From Tangfeifania diversioriginum (lineage in GTDB: Bacteria > Bacteroidota > Bacteroidia > Bacteroidales > Prolixibacteraceae), in the NCBI RefSeq assembly GCF_900141875.1, contig NZ_FQZE01000006.1, positions 120,776 through 184,775 on the forward strand: DNA of 64,000 nt, written 5' to 3'. The stretch's first letter is position 1; the number at the start of each line of letters is the position of its first letter. The notes beneath the pieces were generated by a model. It was not told the origin of the DNA. It searched no databases and worked only from the letters and a program-made list of their open reading frames with translations. A program made the translations under genes and the position numbers. Shown one piece after another: positions 8,970-17,254 of this stretch.

Positions 8970-11198
8970 TTAGTACACAATTGATTTCGGTCGGTTTTCA
9001 GGCGCTTTCCCAAAATCAGCATTGGGTTCACTTCCCATGAGGAAAGTGAGTGTTCCGCCCTTTATAATTGTGTCGTGCGTGATGAACGTTTTTTCATAAG
9101 GTTCGCCATTTAATTCAACCGACCGAATGTAAATATTTTGTTTGCTGTTGTTTTCAGCAACAATGGTAAATGTTTTGTCTTCAGGTAAATCAATGGCCAC
9201 CTCATCGAAAAGCGGACTCCCAAAAATGTAAGCTCCGTTTGACGGGTTCACGGGATAAAACCCCATGGATGATAGCACATACCAGGCTGACATTTGCCCG
9301 CAGTCTTCGTTGCCACACAACCCATCGGGCTGGTCGTGGTACATGGTAGTGCAGATTTCGCGTACCTTTTCGGCTGTTTTCCACTGCTGACCAGCATAGG
9401 CGTAAAGATAAGTGGTGTGGTGGCTCGGCTCGTTACCGTGGGCATACTGGCCGATTAGTCCGGTAATATCTGCAGATGCACCTTCCACTTTTATGGATTC
9501 AATGGAGAACAGGCTGTCGAGTTTGGTTGTAAAAGCTTCCTCGCTGCCAAACAGATTAATCAGGCCTTCCACATCGTGCGGCACCAGCCAGGTATATTGC
9601 CAGGCATTTCCTTCGCAATAATCGTCGGTGCGGTGTTGCGAAGAAATCGGGTTGAACGGGCTTCGCCAGCTTTGGTCACTCAATTTTCCGCGCATAAACC
9701 CGGTGGATTCATCAAAATAATTCTGGTAATATTTGGCTCTTTTCGAAAAGCGTTCTGCCTCCCCGGTTTTCCCCATATCCTTTGCCATGGCCGCAATGGC
9801 CCAGTCGCTGATGGCATATTCCATTGCCCGTGCAACAGATTCCACCTGCGAATCGGCGGGAATGAAACCCTGCGATTTTATGTAATCGAGACCACGTTCA
9901 TCAAGCAATGCCGAGGTTTTCATGGCTTCAAAAGCCAGTTCAGTATCAAAACCGCGAAATCCTTTAAAATAAGCATCGGCAATAACCGGCACGGCTGAAT
10001 AGCCCACCATGGTATTGGTTTCGTTTCCGTGCAGGTGCCAGATGGGGAGTTTGCCCTGCTGTTTGTAAATGTCGAGCATGGTGTTTATGAAATCGTTTAC
10101 CCGTTCCTGCTGAACCAGTGTAAACAGCGGGTGGGCAGCCCGGTAGGTGTCCCATAACGATAATGTGGTGTAGGTGTCGTGTCCCGGGTTTTGATGAACT
10201 TCCCGGTCGGCACCGCGGTAGTCGCCATTCACATCGCTAAATAACGACGGGGCAATCATGGTGTGGTAAAGCGCAGTATAAAACGTGCGTTTATCGGCCG
10301 CGTTTCCCGTTTCAATATTTATTTTCGAAAGTTCATTATTCCATTTTTCTTTTGCCTCATTTTGTACCTGCTTAAAATTCCAGTGGTCGATTTCGGAAGT
10401 GAGGTTGGCTTTGGCACCGTTGGTGCTCACGGGAGAAAGTGCTGTTTTGGCCAGCAACTCACCGTTTCCTTCAAATTCAATAAGTGCGGTTACCGAGCCT
10501 TGCTTTTCATTTTCCTTCAGAATCCTGAAATCAGAAATTTCTTTTGAAAATGTGGTGTAAAAGAAAACCTGCTGATCGTTGGCCCACCCCTGTGAAAGAC
10601 GCTGGCCTTTCACTGTAAATTCATCCACCTGCTCCAGGGCGCCGTCGGTTAACATGTCCCATCCGGTGCCGTATTGCAGGTCGATAATCAGGTGCGAATT
10701 TCCACCGTCATTAAAATTGTATTTGTGAAATCCCACGCGTTCGCTGGTTGTGAGTTCAGCATCTATGTTGTAACGGTCGATGTGCAGACTGTAAAAACCG
10801 GGCTCCACCGTTTCGTGATTGTGCGAGTAGGTTGATTTCCAGTTAAAGGCCGAATCGGCATCCTCTTCCGGATTATAGGCATCTGAAACCGGCATGAAAA
10901 CGACATCACCCAGGTCGCCGATTCCGGTGCCGCTTAAATGGGTGTGCGCAAATCCAATGAGAATGGAATCGGAATAATGGTATCCCGAACACCAGTCCCA
11001 GCCTTGCGTTTCGTTATTTGGCCCCAGTTGAACCATGCCGAACGGAACATTGGCACCTACAAAAACATGGCCGTGGTAATCGCTGCCGATATACGGATCC
11101 ACAAATTGCGTGTAATCAGTTTCTACTGCTTCTTTTTGTGTACACGAAACAGCAAAAATTAAAACGGGAGCCAGAAGTGTTAATACTATTTTATTCAT
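8970..11198 (-). CDS. GH92 alpha-1,2-mannosidase-like lipoprotein
   Basis: 742 aa. Lipoprotein signal with lipobox Cys at residue 19 (IFAVSC). The opening YTQFVDPYIGS with HVFVGANVPFGMVQLGP is the GH92 N-terminal beta-sandwich signature. The catalytic (alpha/alpha)6 domain contains HGNETNTMVGYSAVPV, GNEPSHHTTYLYAYAG and DGLCGNEDCGQMSAWYV, the family's calcium/acid-base region. GH92 enzymes remove alpha-mannose with inversion, calcium-dependent. Probable location: outer membrane or periplasmic face. No SusC/SusD pair is adjacent, so it is not in a classical PUL. Monocistronic. Confidence 0.95.
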   Translation of the reverse strand: MNKIVLTLLAPVLIFAVSCTQKEAVETDYTQFVDPYIGSDYHGHVFVGANVPFGMVQLGPNNETQGWDWCSGYHYSDSILIGFAHTHLSGTGIGDLGDVVFMPVSDAYNPEEDADSAFNWKSTYSHNHETVEPGFYSLHIDRYNIDAELTTSERVGFHKYNFNDGGNSHLIIDLQYGTGWDMLTDGALEQVDEFTVKGQRLSQGWANDQQVFFYTTFSKEISDFRILKENEKQGSVTALIEFEGNGELLAKTALSPVSTNGAKANLTSEIDHWNFKQVQNEAKEKWNNELSKINIETGNAADKRTFYTALYHTMIAPSLFSDVNGDYRGADREVHQNPGHDTYTTLSLWDTYRAAHPLFTLVQQERVNDFINTMLDIYKQQGKLPIWHLHGNETNTMVGYSAVPVIADAYFKGFRGFDTELAFEAMKTSALLDERGLDYIKSQGFIPADSQVESVARAMEYAISDWAIAAMAKDMGKTGEAERFSKRAKYYQNYFDESTGFMRGKLSDQSWRSPFNPISSQHRTDDYCEGNAWQYTWLVPHDVEGLINLFGSEEAFTTKLDSLFSIESIKVEGASADITGLIGQYAHGNEPSHHTTYLYAYAGQQWKTAEKVREICTTMYHDQPDGLCGNEDCGQMSAWYVLSSMGFYPVNPSNGAYIFGSPLFDEVAIDLPEDKTFTIVAENNSKQNIYIRSVELNGEPYEKTFITHDTIIKGGTLTFLMGSEPNADFGKAPENRPKSIVY

Positions 11199-11225
11199 TG
11201 GATTTTTACTTTATAAAACTTTTTG

Positions 11226-11233
11226 CAAAACTA
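11226..11233 (-). promoter_or_regulatory. -7 promoter box of the GH92 gene
   Basis: On the minus strand TAGTTTTG matches TAnnTTTG exactly, 27 bp before the start codon at 11198. Confidence 0.5.
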
Positions 11234-11595
11234 ATAAAATTGTGCTGTGTTGGCTCCGTAGCCGGTGTTTATGAGCTAAATATATTTTGAGAAGCTTTGA
11301 GCTTTTGTAAATTCTATTCCATGCAGAATCCGCAAAATAAAAGAATCGCTAAAATCGCAAAGTAAAAACAAATGACTGAGAATGATATTGCTCAGTGTTC
11401 ACCTATCTGAAATTACAAAGAGTAAAACCCGGGGGCTGCTCATAAATTTCAACACCAAAACGTAAAATGATAATAGTCGCCGGATGGTCTATAATCTTCA
11501 ACCTTCGCGCATTTTGCGAATATAATTTTGCGCGTTTTTGCGTGGAAAATTTTACCAGCATTTTAAAGTAATTTTTAGCCTGATTATAAGTTGAC
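11234..11595. other. Intergenic stretch without a recognisable gene
   Basis: The roughly 470-bp gap between the GH92 start and the DUF1080 gene is AT-rich. Apart from the GH92 promoter at one end and the DUF1080 terminator at the other I see no gene, long repeat or RNA signature. A 64-codon minus frame here lacks family features. Confidence 0.5.
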
Positions 11596-11649
11596 AAAAA
11601 AAGCCTGCCGGCTTTTGTGATGAATTTTTCACTTGGCAGGCAGGCTTTT
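11596..11649 (-). terminator. Terminator of the DUF1080 gene
   Basis: AAAAGCCTGCC (11599-11609) and GGCAGGCTTTT (11639-11649) form a perfect 11-bp stem, ending in a seven-T run on the minus strand just past the DUF1080 stop. Confidence 0.75.
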
Positions 11650-11670
11650 CCAATGTCTTTCAGGATAATT

Positions 11671-12408
11671 CTACAATTCTCTGATTTTTATGTTTTTGAA
11701 CCAAACAGTATAGCCGTGGTCCTGCAATCCGATATAACCTTTTTTTGCAATTCCTTCAGTGAAACCCGGGAAGCTTTTGAATTTGCTGTTTTCTACCAGC
11801 TCATCCCATTCGTTGGTCCAGTGGGTGTATTCCACTACTTTGGTGCCGTTCATTGAAACGGTTGCTTTGCCATCGTTCACTTTAATAACGCATGTGTTCC
11901 ACTCGCCGGCCGGATTTACGGTTGACGGGTCGGCAGCAATCATATCGTACAACGAACCGGCAAGGTGACTGTCGATTTTGTTGTCGGTGGCATTTTCGTT
12001 GTCGAGCACCTGGATTTCCGGCGCCGCGTAATAAATTGGTTTGCCCGGCTCTTCTTTTACGTAGTAGAAAATTCCGGAATTGGCCATGTCGCCTGCTTTC
12101 CAGTCAATTGACAATTCGAAGTCTTTGAATTGCTCATCGCTGAAAATGATGTCGCCACCGGCACCGTGACCCGGTTGTTTCCCTTCACCCGTAAAAACTT
12201 TCATGGCACCGTCTTCAATGGTCCAGTTGTCGGGCATGGTTTCGCCGGCATACTGACGCCAGCCGTTAAAATTTTTACCGTTGAACAACAACTCCCAGCC
12301 GTTTTTTTTCTCTTTTCTTGTCAGCTTGTTGTCTTTTTGTGCAAAAGTTTGGGTTGAGAAAACCATTACAAAGCTGATTAAAAAAACTGAAATAAGATTC
12401 TTTTTCAT
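11671..12408 (-). CDS. Secreted DUF1080 (3-keto-disaccharide hydrolase family) protein
   Basis: 245 aa. Signal peptide at 1-23 (TFAQ). The rest is one concanavalin-like DUF1080 beta-sandwich: WELLFNGKNFNGWRQY, W.IEDGAMKV, DFELSIDWKAGDMANSGIFYYV, PEIQVLDNE, EWNTCVIKVNDG, KGYIGLQDHG and FKNIKIREL. Characterised relatives cleave or hydrate 3-keto-glycosides in the periplasm, after C3 oxidation by Gfo/Idh enzymes. Such an oxidoreductase is encoded 3 kb away with an isomerase. Own terminator downstream; the gap to the UPF0316 gene upstream is only 63-bp, so readthrough from prfC is possible. Confidence 0.9.
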   Translation of the reverse strand: MKKNLISVFLISFVMVFSTQTFAQKDNKLTRKEKKNGWELLFNGKNFNGWRQYAGETMPDNWTIEDGAMKVFTGEGKQPGHGAGGDIIFSDEQFKDFELSIDWKAGDMANSGIFYYVKEEPGKPIYYAAPEIQVLDNENATDNKIDSHLAGSLYDMIAADPSTVNPAGEWNTCVIKVNDGKATVSMNGTKVVEYTHWTNEWDELVENSKFKSFPGFTEGIAKKGYIGLQDHGYTVWFKNIKIREL

Positions 12409-12471
12409 TTGATTGTAATTTTTACCCTTCCGGGTTTTGTTAATAATTAAATTTAATTGATCGGTTACAAA

Positions 12472-13053
12472 TTATTTTCCTTTTCTCCACGGTCGCGATC
12501 CCTTTTTAATGGGATAGATTAAATGACTTACTGTTTTTACATCTTCAACAGAATAAAACGCCTGTGGATTGGTTGTTTTTATTATTTTTTCCACCTTCCT
12601 TATTTCGTGGCGTTTTATAATACTGTAAATTATGCTAACATTGTTATTATTGCTTCCCTTAGCCGCGTGGTGTGTTATTCCATATCCGGCTTCCTTCAGG
12701 TTTTCAATTAGTTTATCCGCATTTTTGCGGGTGATAATCTGAATTTTCAAAATGCCCACTGCGAGTTTTTCTTCTATGAGCAGCCCAATGTAGTTTCCGG
12801 CTGCAAAACCGCCGGCATAGGCAAAATAGCAGAGCCAGTTGTCCAGGTTCTGGAAGATTTTGGTCATGGCCAGCAGCCATACAAAAATTTCAACAAAGCC
12901 CAAAAAGGGTGCCCATTTCTTGGCCCCTTTTGAAATCATTACAATGCGAACGGTACCAATTGTAACGTCGGTGACCCTTGCCATGAAAATGAGCAATGGC
13001 AGCACCACGTAGGTAAATAGGGAGCTGTCGTAAAAAGTTTCAAGAATAACCAT
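12472..13053 (-). CDS. UPF0316/DUF2179 membrane protein
   Basis: 193 aa from the ATG at 13053; a TTG at 13062 in the same frame is a weaker choice. Three membrane helices lie at about 10-80 (LFTYVVLPLLIFMARVTDV, APFLGFVEIFVWLLAM, CYFAYAGGFAAGNYIGLLI). A C-terminal cytoplasmic DUF2179 domain (KIQIITRKNADKLIENL, KIIKTTNPQAFYSVEDV) completes the fold. The family (YebE-like) is widespread in Firmicutes and Bacteroidota, with no settled function. It starts 23 bp after prfC and is probably cotranscribed. Confidence 0.88.
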   Translation of the reverse strand: MVILETFYDSSLFTYVVLPLLIFMARVTDVTIGTVRIVMISKGAKKWAPFLGFVEIFVWLLAMTKIFQNLDNWLCYFAYAGGFAAGNYIGLLIEEKLAVGILKIQIITRKNADKLIENLKEAGYGITHHAAKGSNNNNVSIIYSIIKRHEIRKVEKIIKTTNPQAFYSVEDVKTVSHLIYPIKKGSRPWRKGK

Positions 13054-13076
13054 GACAGGCAAATTTATGGTAAAAA

Positions 13077-14651
13077 TTAAAACTCCGAAGTAAAATGAAA
13101 CTTAATGTCTTTAAATTCGTCCTGAGCCATTTGCAGGATGAACGGAGAATCAGCCATAAACACATCGCGCCCCAATTTGTCTTTGGCCATTTTCTGGTGT
13201 TTTCGTTTTTTAAACTCCACAAGTGTTTCCGGTTTGTCCGATTCAATCCAGCAGGCTTTGTGCATTTGCAACGGTTCAAATCGACATTTGGCGTTGTACT
13301 CATGTTCCAGCCTGAACTGAATGACTTCGAACTGCAACTGCCCCACTGTACCAATAATTTTACGGCCGTTAAACTGGCTGGTAAACAACTGCGCCACTCC
13401 CTCATCCATCAGGTGATCGATTCCTTTGTTCAGCTGTTTCGATTTCATGGGATCCGCATTTTCAATGTAACGGAACATTTCGGGGGAAAAGCTCGGCAGT
13501 CCTTTGAAATGGATTTTCTCACCGTCGGTTACAGTATCGCCAATGATGAAACTGCCGTTGTCGGGAATTCCGATAATATCGCCGGGGTAGGCTTTTTCAA
13601 CAATTTCTTTTTGTTCGGCCATAAAAGCAGTCGGGCTCGATATCCGGATATTTTTACCCAGCCGGGTATGCGTATATACTTTGTTTCGCTCGAATAATCC
13701 GGAGCAAACCTTGGCAAAAGCAATACGGCTGCGGTGGTTGGGATCGATGTTGGCGTGAATCTTAAAAATGAAGCCGGTGAAGTTTTTTTCATCGGGTTTC
13801 ACCACGCGTTCTTCCGCTGTTGAAGGTTGCGGTGTTGGTGCAATTTCAAGAAATGCATGAAGCAGTTCGTCCACGCCAAAATTATAAAGGGCACTGCCAA
13901 AAAATACAGGGGCAAGATTTCCTTCGAGGTAGCTTTGGCGGTTGAATTCCGGATAAACACCTTCCACCAGCTCCAGCTCTTCGCGCAGCGTTTCGGCATC
14001 GTCGCCAATATGGTTTTCCAGTTCAGCACTGGAGACATCTTCAAACTGAAGCCCCTCTTCAATTTCCTGAATACTCGGGTCAAACAGTTTCAGGCTTTTG
14101 GTGAAAATATTGTAAACCCCTTTGAAATCGGGGCCGTTGTTAATGGGCCAGCTCAACGGGCAAACCTGAATTTGCAGCTGGTCCTCAATTTCATCGAGCA
14201 GCGTGAAGGAGTCTTGTGCAGGGCGGTCCATTTTATTGATAAATACGATGACCGGTGTTTTGCGCATCCGGCACACGTTCATCAGTTTTTCAGTTTGCGG
14301 CTCCACACCTTTTGCGGCATCGATAACAATGATTACGCTGTCAACCGCGGTGAGCGTGCGGAATGTGTCTTCCTGGAAATCCTGGTGACCGGGGGTGTCG
14401 AGGATGTTAACTTTATATCCGCTATATTCGAACCCCATCACCGAAGTAGCGACCGAAATTCCGCGCTGCCGCTCAATTTCCATGAAGTCGGAAGTGGCGC
14501 CTTTTTTAATTTTGTTGCTTTTTACAGCGCCTGCTACATGAATAGCGCCTCCAAAAAGCAGTAGTTTCTCGGTTAATGTGGTTTTACCGGCATCGGGGTG
14601 GCTTACGATTCCGAATGTGCGACGACGTTGAATCTCTTTTTCTATGGTCAT
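13077..14651 (-). CDS. prfC: Peptide chain release factor 3
   Basis: Ribosomal GTPase that recycles RF1/RF2 after termination. G1 is [13 protein letters not shown] at about residues 16-28, G3 DTPGHQDF, G4 NKMDRP; the RF3-specific domains II/III follow ([35 protein letters not shown]). The frame is open to 14711, but I choose the ATG at 14651 (524 aa, normal for RF3) because a TATTTTTG promoter box lies at 14682-14675, downstream of the longer start. Confidence 0.96.
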   Translation of the reverse strand: MTIEKEIQRRRTFGIVSHPDAGKTTLTEKLLLFGGAIHVAGAVKSNKIKKGATSDFMEIERQRGISVATSVMGFEYSGYKVNILDTPGHQDFQEDTFRTLTAVDSVIIVIDAAKGVEPQTEKLMNVCRMRKTPVIVFINKMDRPAQDSFTLLDEIEDQLQIQVCPLSWPINNGPDFKGVYNIFTKSLKLFDPSIQEIEEGLQFEDVSSAELENHIGDDAETLREELELVEGVYPEFNRQSYLEGNLAPVFFGSALYNFGVDELLHAFLEIAPTPQPSTAEERVVKPDEKNFTGFIFKIHANIDPNHRSRIAFAKVCSGLFERNKVYTHTRLGKNIRISSPTAFMAEQKEIVEKAYPGDIIGIPDNGSFIIGDTVTDGEKIHFKGLPSFSPEMFRYIENADPMKSKQLNKGIDHLMDEGVAQLFTSQFNGRKIIGTVGQLQFEVIQFRLEHEYNAKCRFEPLQMHKACWIESDKPETLVEFKKRKHQKMAKDKLGRDVFMADSPFILQMAQDEFKDIKFHFTSEF

Positions 14652-14674
14652 TCCAATCCTGTTAATTTTCGGGG

Positions 14675-14682
14675 CAAAAATA
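14675..14682 (-). promoter_or_regulatory. -7 promoter box of prfC
   Basis: TATTTTTG on the minus strand, 23 bp ahead of the ATG at 14651; exact fit to TAnnTTTG. It decides the start codon of prfC. No clear -33 box. Confidence 0.5.
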
Positions 14683-14837
14683 ACAAACAAGTCGGGACTT
14701 TGAGTTTCCAACTCAAAGATTTAAAAAAAACGTTTTCTTCAGTTACCCGGTTAGCGGTTCGATCCGCTTACCGGGTAAGGTTGAATGAGCAATTTGGAAC
14801 CCGACTGTCCCGGTTATGTGAAGCACGAAAGAAAGGC

Positions 14838-14864
14838 AAAAAAAACTCCCACCGAAGCGGGAGT
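14838..14864 (-). terminator. Minus-strand terminator behind the degraded locus
   Basis: ACTCCC/GGGAGT 6-bp stem with an 8-nt loop, followed on the minus strand by an eight-T run. It is too far upstream to belong to prfC, so it marks the end of a transcript coming from about 15.3 kb. Next to it (14881-14911) are overlapping short inverted repeats (TTCGGCA/TGCCGAA and CTGCC/GGCAG). Confidence 0.7.
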
Positions 14865-14948
14865 ACAGGACTTAATATCCTTCGGCATACCTGTCTGCCG
14901 AACAGGCAGGTAGCCTTATTGTGATAAGATGTAAAATTGAAATGATAT

Positions 14949-15258
14949 TCACCGTGTTATAAAACAAAGACCTTTAACTGCTGTGGCGGCAATGGAGGAA
15001 CTGAGCAGAGTTATGGCTGTTCCCGTAAGAATCAAAAAAGAAACCATCTGGCTAAGGACAGATATCCCTCCCAATGCCATTGGAATGAAGATACCACCAA
15101 AAATTTCACCTCAAAATAAGAAAATGTAGTGGCATAAATCGCGGCGAGTCTATTAATCTGTTTGATTATAAAATGCTTGTAAAAAATCAACTGTCAAACA
15201 CGGGAAGTCCAAAAATTCCAAAGGCCATAATTAGCGCGAATAGTACTTTTTTGTTCAT
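14949..15258 (-). pseudogene. Degraded small membrane-protein gene
   Basis: On the minus strand an ATG at 15258 starts a 23-codon signal/TM-like peptide (MNKKVLFALIMAFGIFGLPV) that stops at 15187. Farther on, an ATG at 15080 gives 43 codons of mostly hydrophobic sequence (MALGGISVLSQMVSFLILTG, then SSSIAATAVKG) ending at 14949. A terminator hairpin follows at 14864. Together they look like pieces of one membrane protein broken by frameshifts or deletion; two tiny membrane proteins are the alternative. No family recognised. This is all I see in the 666-bp gap. Confidence 0.35.
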
Positions 15259-15377
15259 AGTGTAATTTTTAAGTTAATGTTTTAAAAAATAACTAATTAA
15301 TACACTCCCAAATCTATTTTTCTGGATGATGTTCATGAAAACCGGGGTTGAAAATTGTCAAGCCAGCCCGGAGACAT

Positions 15378-16247
15378 TTACAAATCCCCGGAAAATTCTT
15401 TCAGCCATTTTCGGAGTGGGGCTCCAATTTCTTCATTCATCAACCCATAAATAATATTTGTTTTTATGAAGTCGAGTTTGTTGCCAATATCGTAGCGTTT
15501 ACCCTTGAATTGCAATCCATACATGGCATAGCGTTTCACCATGTCGCGCATGGCATCGGTGAGCTGTATTTCGTTGTTTTTTCCGGGTTTTGTTTTTTCC
15601 AGGTACTTGAAAATTTCGGGCGTGAAAATATACCGGCTGGCAATGGCAAGGTTCGATGGAGCTTCTTCTACTGTTGGTTTTTCAATAAAATCTTCGGCAA
15701 TCATCACGTTTTTTTCCAGTGTTTTGCCTTTTATAACTCCGTAGCGGTGTACTTTATTTCGCGGAACTTCTTCGAGCGCCACCACCGAACTTTTGTAGCG
15801 TTCGTAAACATCCATCAGCTGTTTGGTAATTGGTTCTCCCTCACCGCTTATCAGTGTATCGCCAAGCAAAACAGCAAATGGTTCATTCCCTACGTGGTCG
15901 CTTGCATAACGAATGGCATCGCCCAGTCCGTTCATCTCTTTCTGCCAGATAAAGTGAATATTGGCCAGCTGCGATATTTTTTTGACTTTCTCCAGCAGCT
16001 CAAACTGTTTTTTGGCCACCAACGACTCTTCCAGGATTGGACTCCTGTCGAAGTGTTCCTCAATAGCCCGCTTCCCTTTTCCAATAATCATCAGGATGTC
16101 GGTAATTCCGCTGGCTACGGCTTCTTCCACTACATACTGAATTACAGGAGTGTCCACTATCGGAATCATCTCTTTGGGCTGCGATTTGGTGATGGGCAAA
16201 AACCGGGTTCCCCATCCGGCGGCGGGTATTACTGCTTTTTTTATCAT
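15378..16247 (-). CDS. galU: UTP--glucose-1-phosphate uridylyltransferase
   Basis: 289 aa, makes UDP-glucose from UTP and glucose 1-phosphate in the cytoplasm. The nucleotide-binding start VIPAAGWGTRFLPITKSQPK is the GalU signature. Further GalU landmarks are GLGDAIRYA, FAVLLGDT, the sugar-binding EKP (FIEKPT) and the C-terminal KRYDIGNKLDF. It begins 2 bp past the stop of the GHMP kinase gene, as last gene of a three-gene operon. Confidence 0.95.
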   Translation of the reverse strand: MIKKAVIPAAGWGTRFLPITKSQPKEMIPIVDTPVIQYVVEEAVASGITDILMIIGKGKRAIEEHFDRSPILEESLVAKKQFELLEKVKKISQLANIHFIWQKEMNGLGDAIRYASDHVGNEPFAVLLGDTLISGEGEPITKQLMDVYERYKSSVVALEEVPRNKVHRYGVIKGKTLEKNVMIAEDFIEKPTVEEAPSNLAIASRYIFTPEIFKYLEKTKPGKNNEIQLTDAMRDMVKRYAMYGLQFKGKRYDIGNKLDFIKTNIIYGLMNEEIGAPLRKWLKEFSGDL

Positions 16248-16249
16248 CT

Positions 16250-17254
16250 CTAATTCTTGTTTACAATGTTGGGTTTTATTACTTCAATATCTTTTTTGGC
16301 CAGTGTCTCTTTCAGCCTTTTAAACATTTCGTCGTTTTTGTAAGTGCCGATTATTGCTCCGCCCGAACCGGTAAATTTTGCCGAAGCGCCAACCGAACGC
16401 GCGGCTTCAACCATTTCCACATTTCCTTTTGAAATGGGGATGAGGCTGTGGCGCAAATCGAAGTTGGCATTGATGAGGCGGTGCATGGTTTCGCAATCGC
16501 GGGTTTTCAGCGCGGCTTTAAAATCTTCAGTAAAACCGGCCCATTTTTCCATGGCCTCCAATACTTTTGGTTCACCAATATTGAAACGTGCCCTCAGGTT
16601 ATTGTGCAATACTTCGGTGCCTTCCGAAAGGTTTTTGCGGAAAGCGATGTACATGTTCGGGAAACTTTCGGCATCCAGCACTTCGTAGTTGCCAAATCCC
16701 TGTTTTTCCATTGTTTTCTTGTTGAAATCCATGTAAACGGGCTGTTCGTAGGCTTGTGCCACGCGATCCTGTAAACCGGCTGCAATGCCCAGCTCCTGGT
16801 TTTCGACATTCAGCACGAGGTTAGCCAGAATGGCTTTGGGGATGGCCACGCCGTAAAATGAAATGAGCGCTTTCATGCAGGCTGTAATAATAGCGCTCGA
16901 ACCGGCAAGCCCCAGCCGCAGCGGTATGTTCGAATCGTAACGGATAGTAAAATTCCGTTCGTCGAGCTGAATGTTGCACTCCCGGCAATAATCGTAAAAC
17001 ACCTTTATGGTGGCTTTCAGCAATCTGATGCCTCCGTAGTAACCCGATGAGTTGACATTTTCAACCAGCTCCTGCATGCTGCTGAAACGGGTTTTGTCGA
17101 GCCGCTGCGGCTGAATATCGAGTTCAGGAGTGTGGTAAAGCTGAACTTTTGCCTGAAAATTTGAAAACAGGAACGCGATGGTTTTTCCAAAATAACCATC
17201 TGACGGGTTTCCGATTACCGCTGCCCGGGGGTGACAAAGTGTTTCAATAATCAT
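16250..17254 (-). CDS. GHMP-family sugar kinase (possible glucuronokinase)
   Basis: 334 aa. N-terminus RAAVIGNPSDGYFGKTIAF, GHMP motif 2 LRLGLAGSSAIITACMKAL at about 113-131, and motif 3 AKFTGSGGAIIG near residue 290. The opening GNPSDGYFGKTI resembles plant-type glucuronokinases more than galactokinase, homoserine kinase or mevalonate kinase. The operon partner galU, a sugar nucleotidylyltransferase, fits a kinase making a sugar 1-phosphate. Substrate is inferred only. Its ATG overlaps the stop of the acyl-CoA synthetase gene by 4 bp. Confidence 0.75.
   Translation of the reverse strand: MIIETLCHPRAAVIGNPSDGYFGKTIAFLFSNFQAKVQLYHTPELDIQPQRLDKTRFSSMQELVENVNSSGYYGGIRLLKATIKVFYDYCRECNIQLDERNFTIRYDSNIPLRLGLAGSSAIITACMKALISFYGVAIPKAILANLVLNVENQELGIAAGLQDRVAQAYEQPVYMDFNKKTMEKQGFGNYEVLDAESFPNMYIAFRKNLSEGTEVLHNNLRARFNIGEPKVLEAMEKWAGFTEDFKAALKTRDCETMHRLINANFDLRHSLIPISKGNVEMVEAARSVGASAKFTGSGGAIIGTYKNDEMFKRLKETLAKKDIEVIKPNIVNKN

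Noticed and set aside
13827..14564. 245-codon + strand frame opposite prfC
   Set aside because: Antisense shadow of the RF3 gene with no recognisable protein features.
15348..16253. 301-codon + strand frame opposite galU
   Set aside because: Shadow of galU; composition rich in Phe/His/Gln typical of antisense frames, no promoter or family match.
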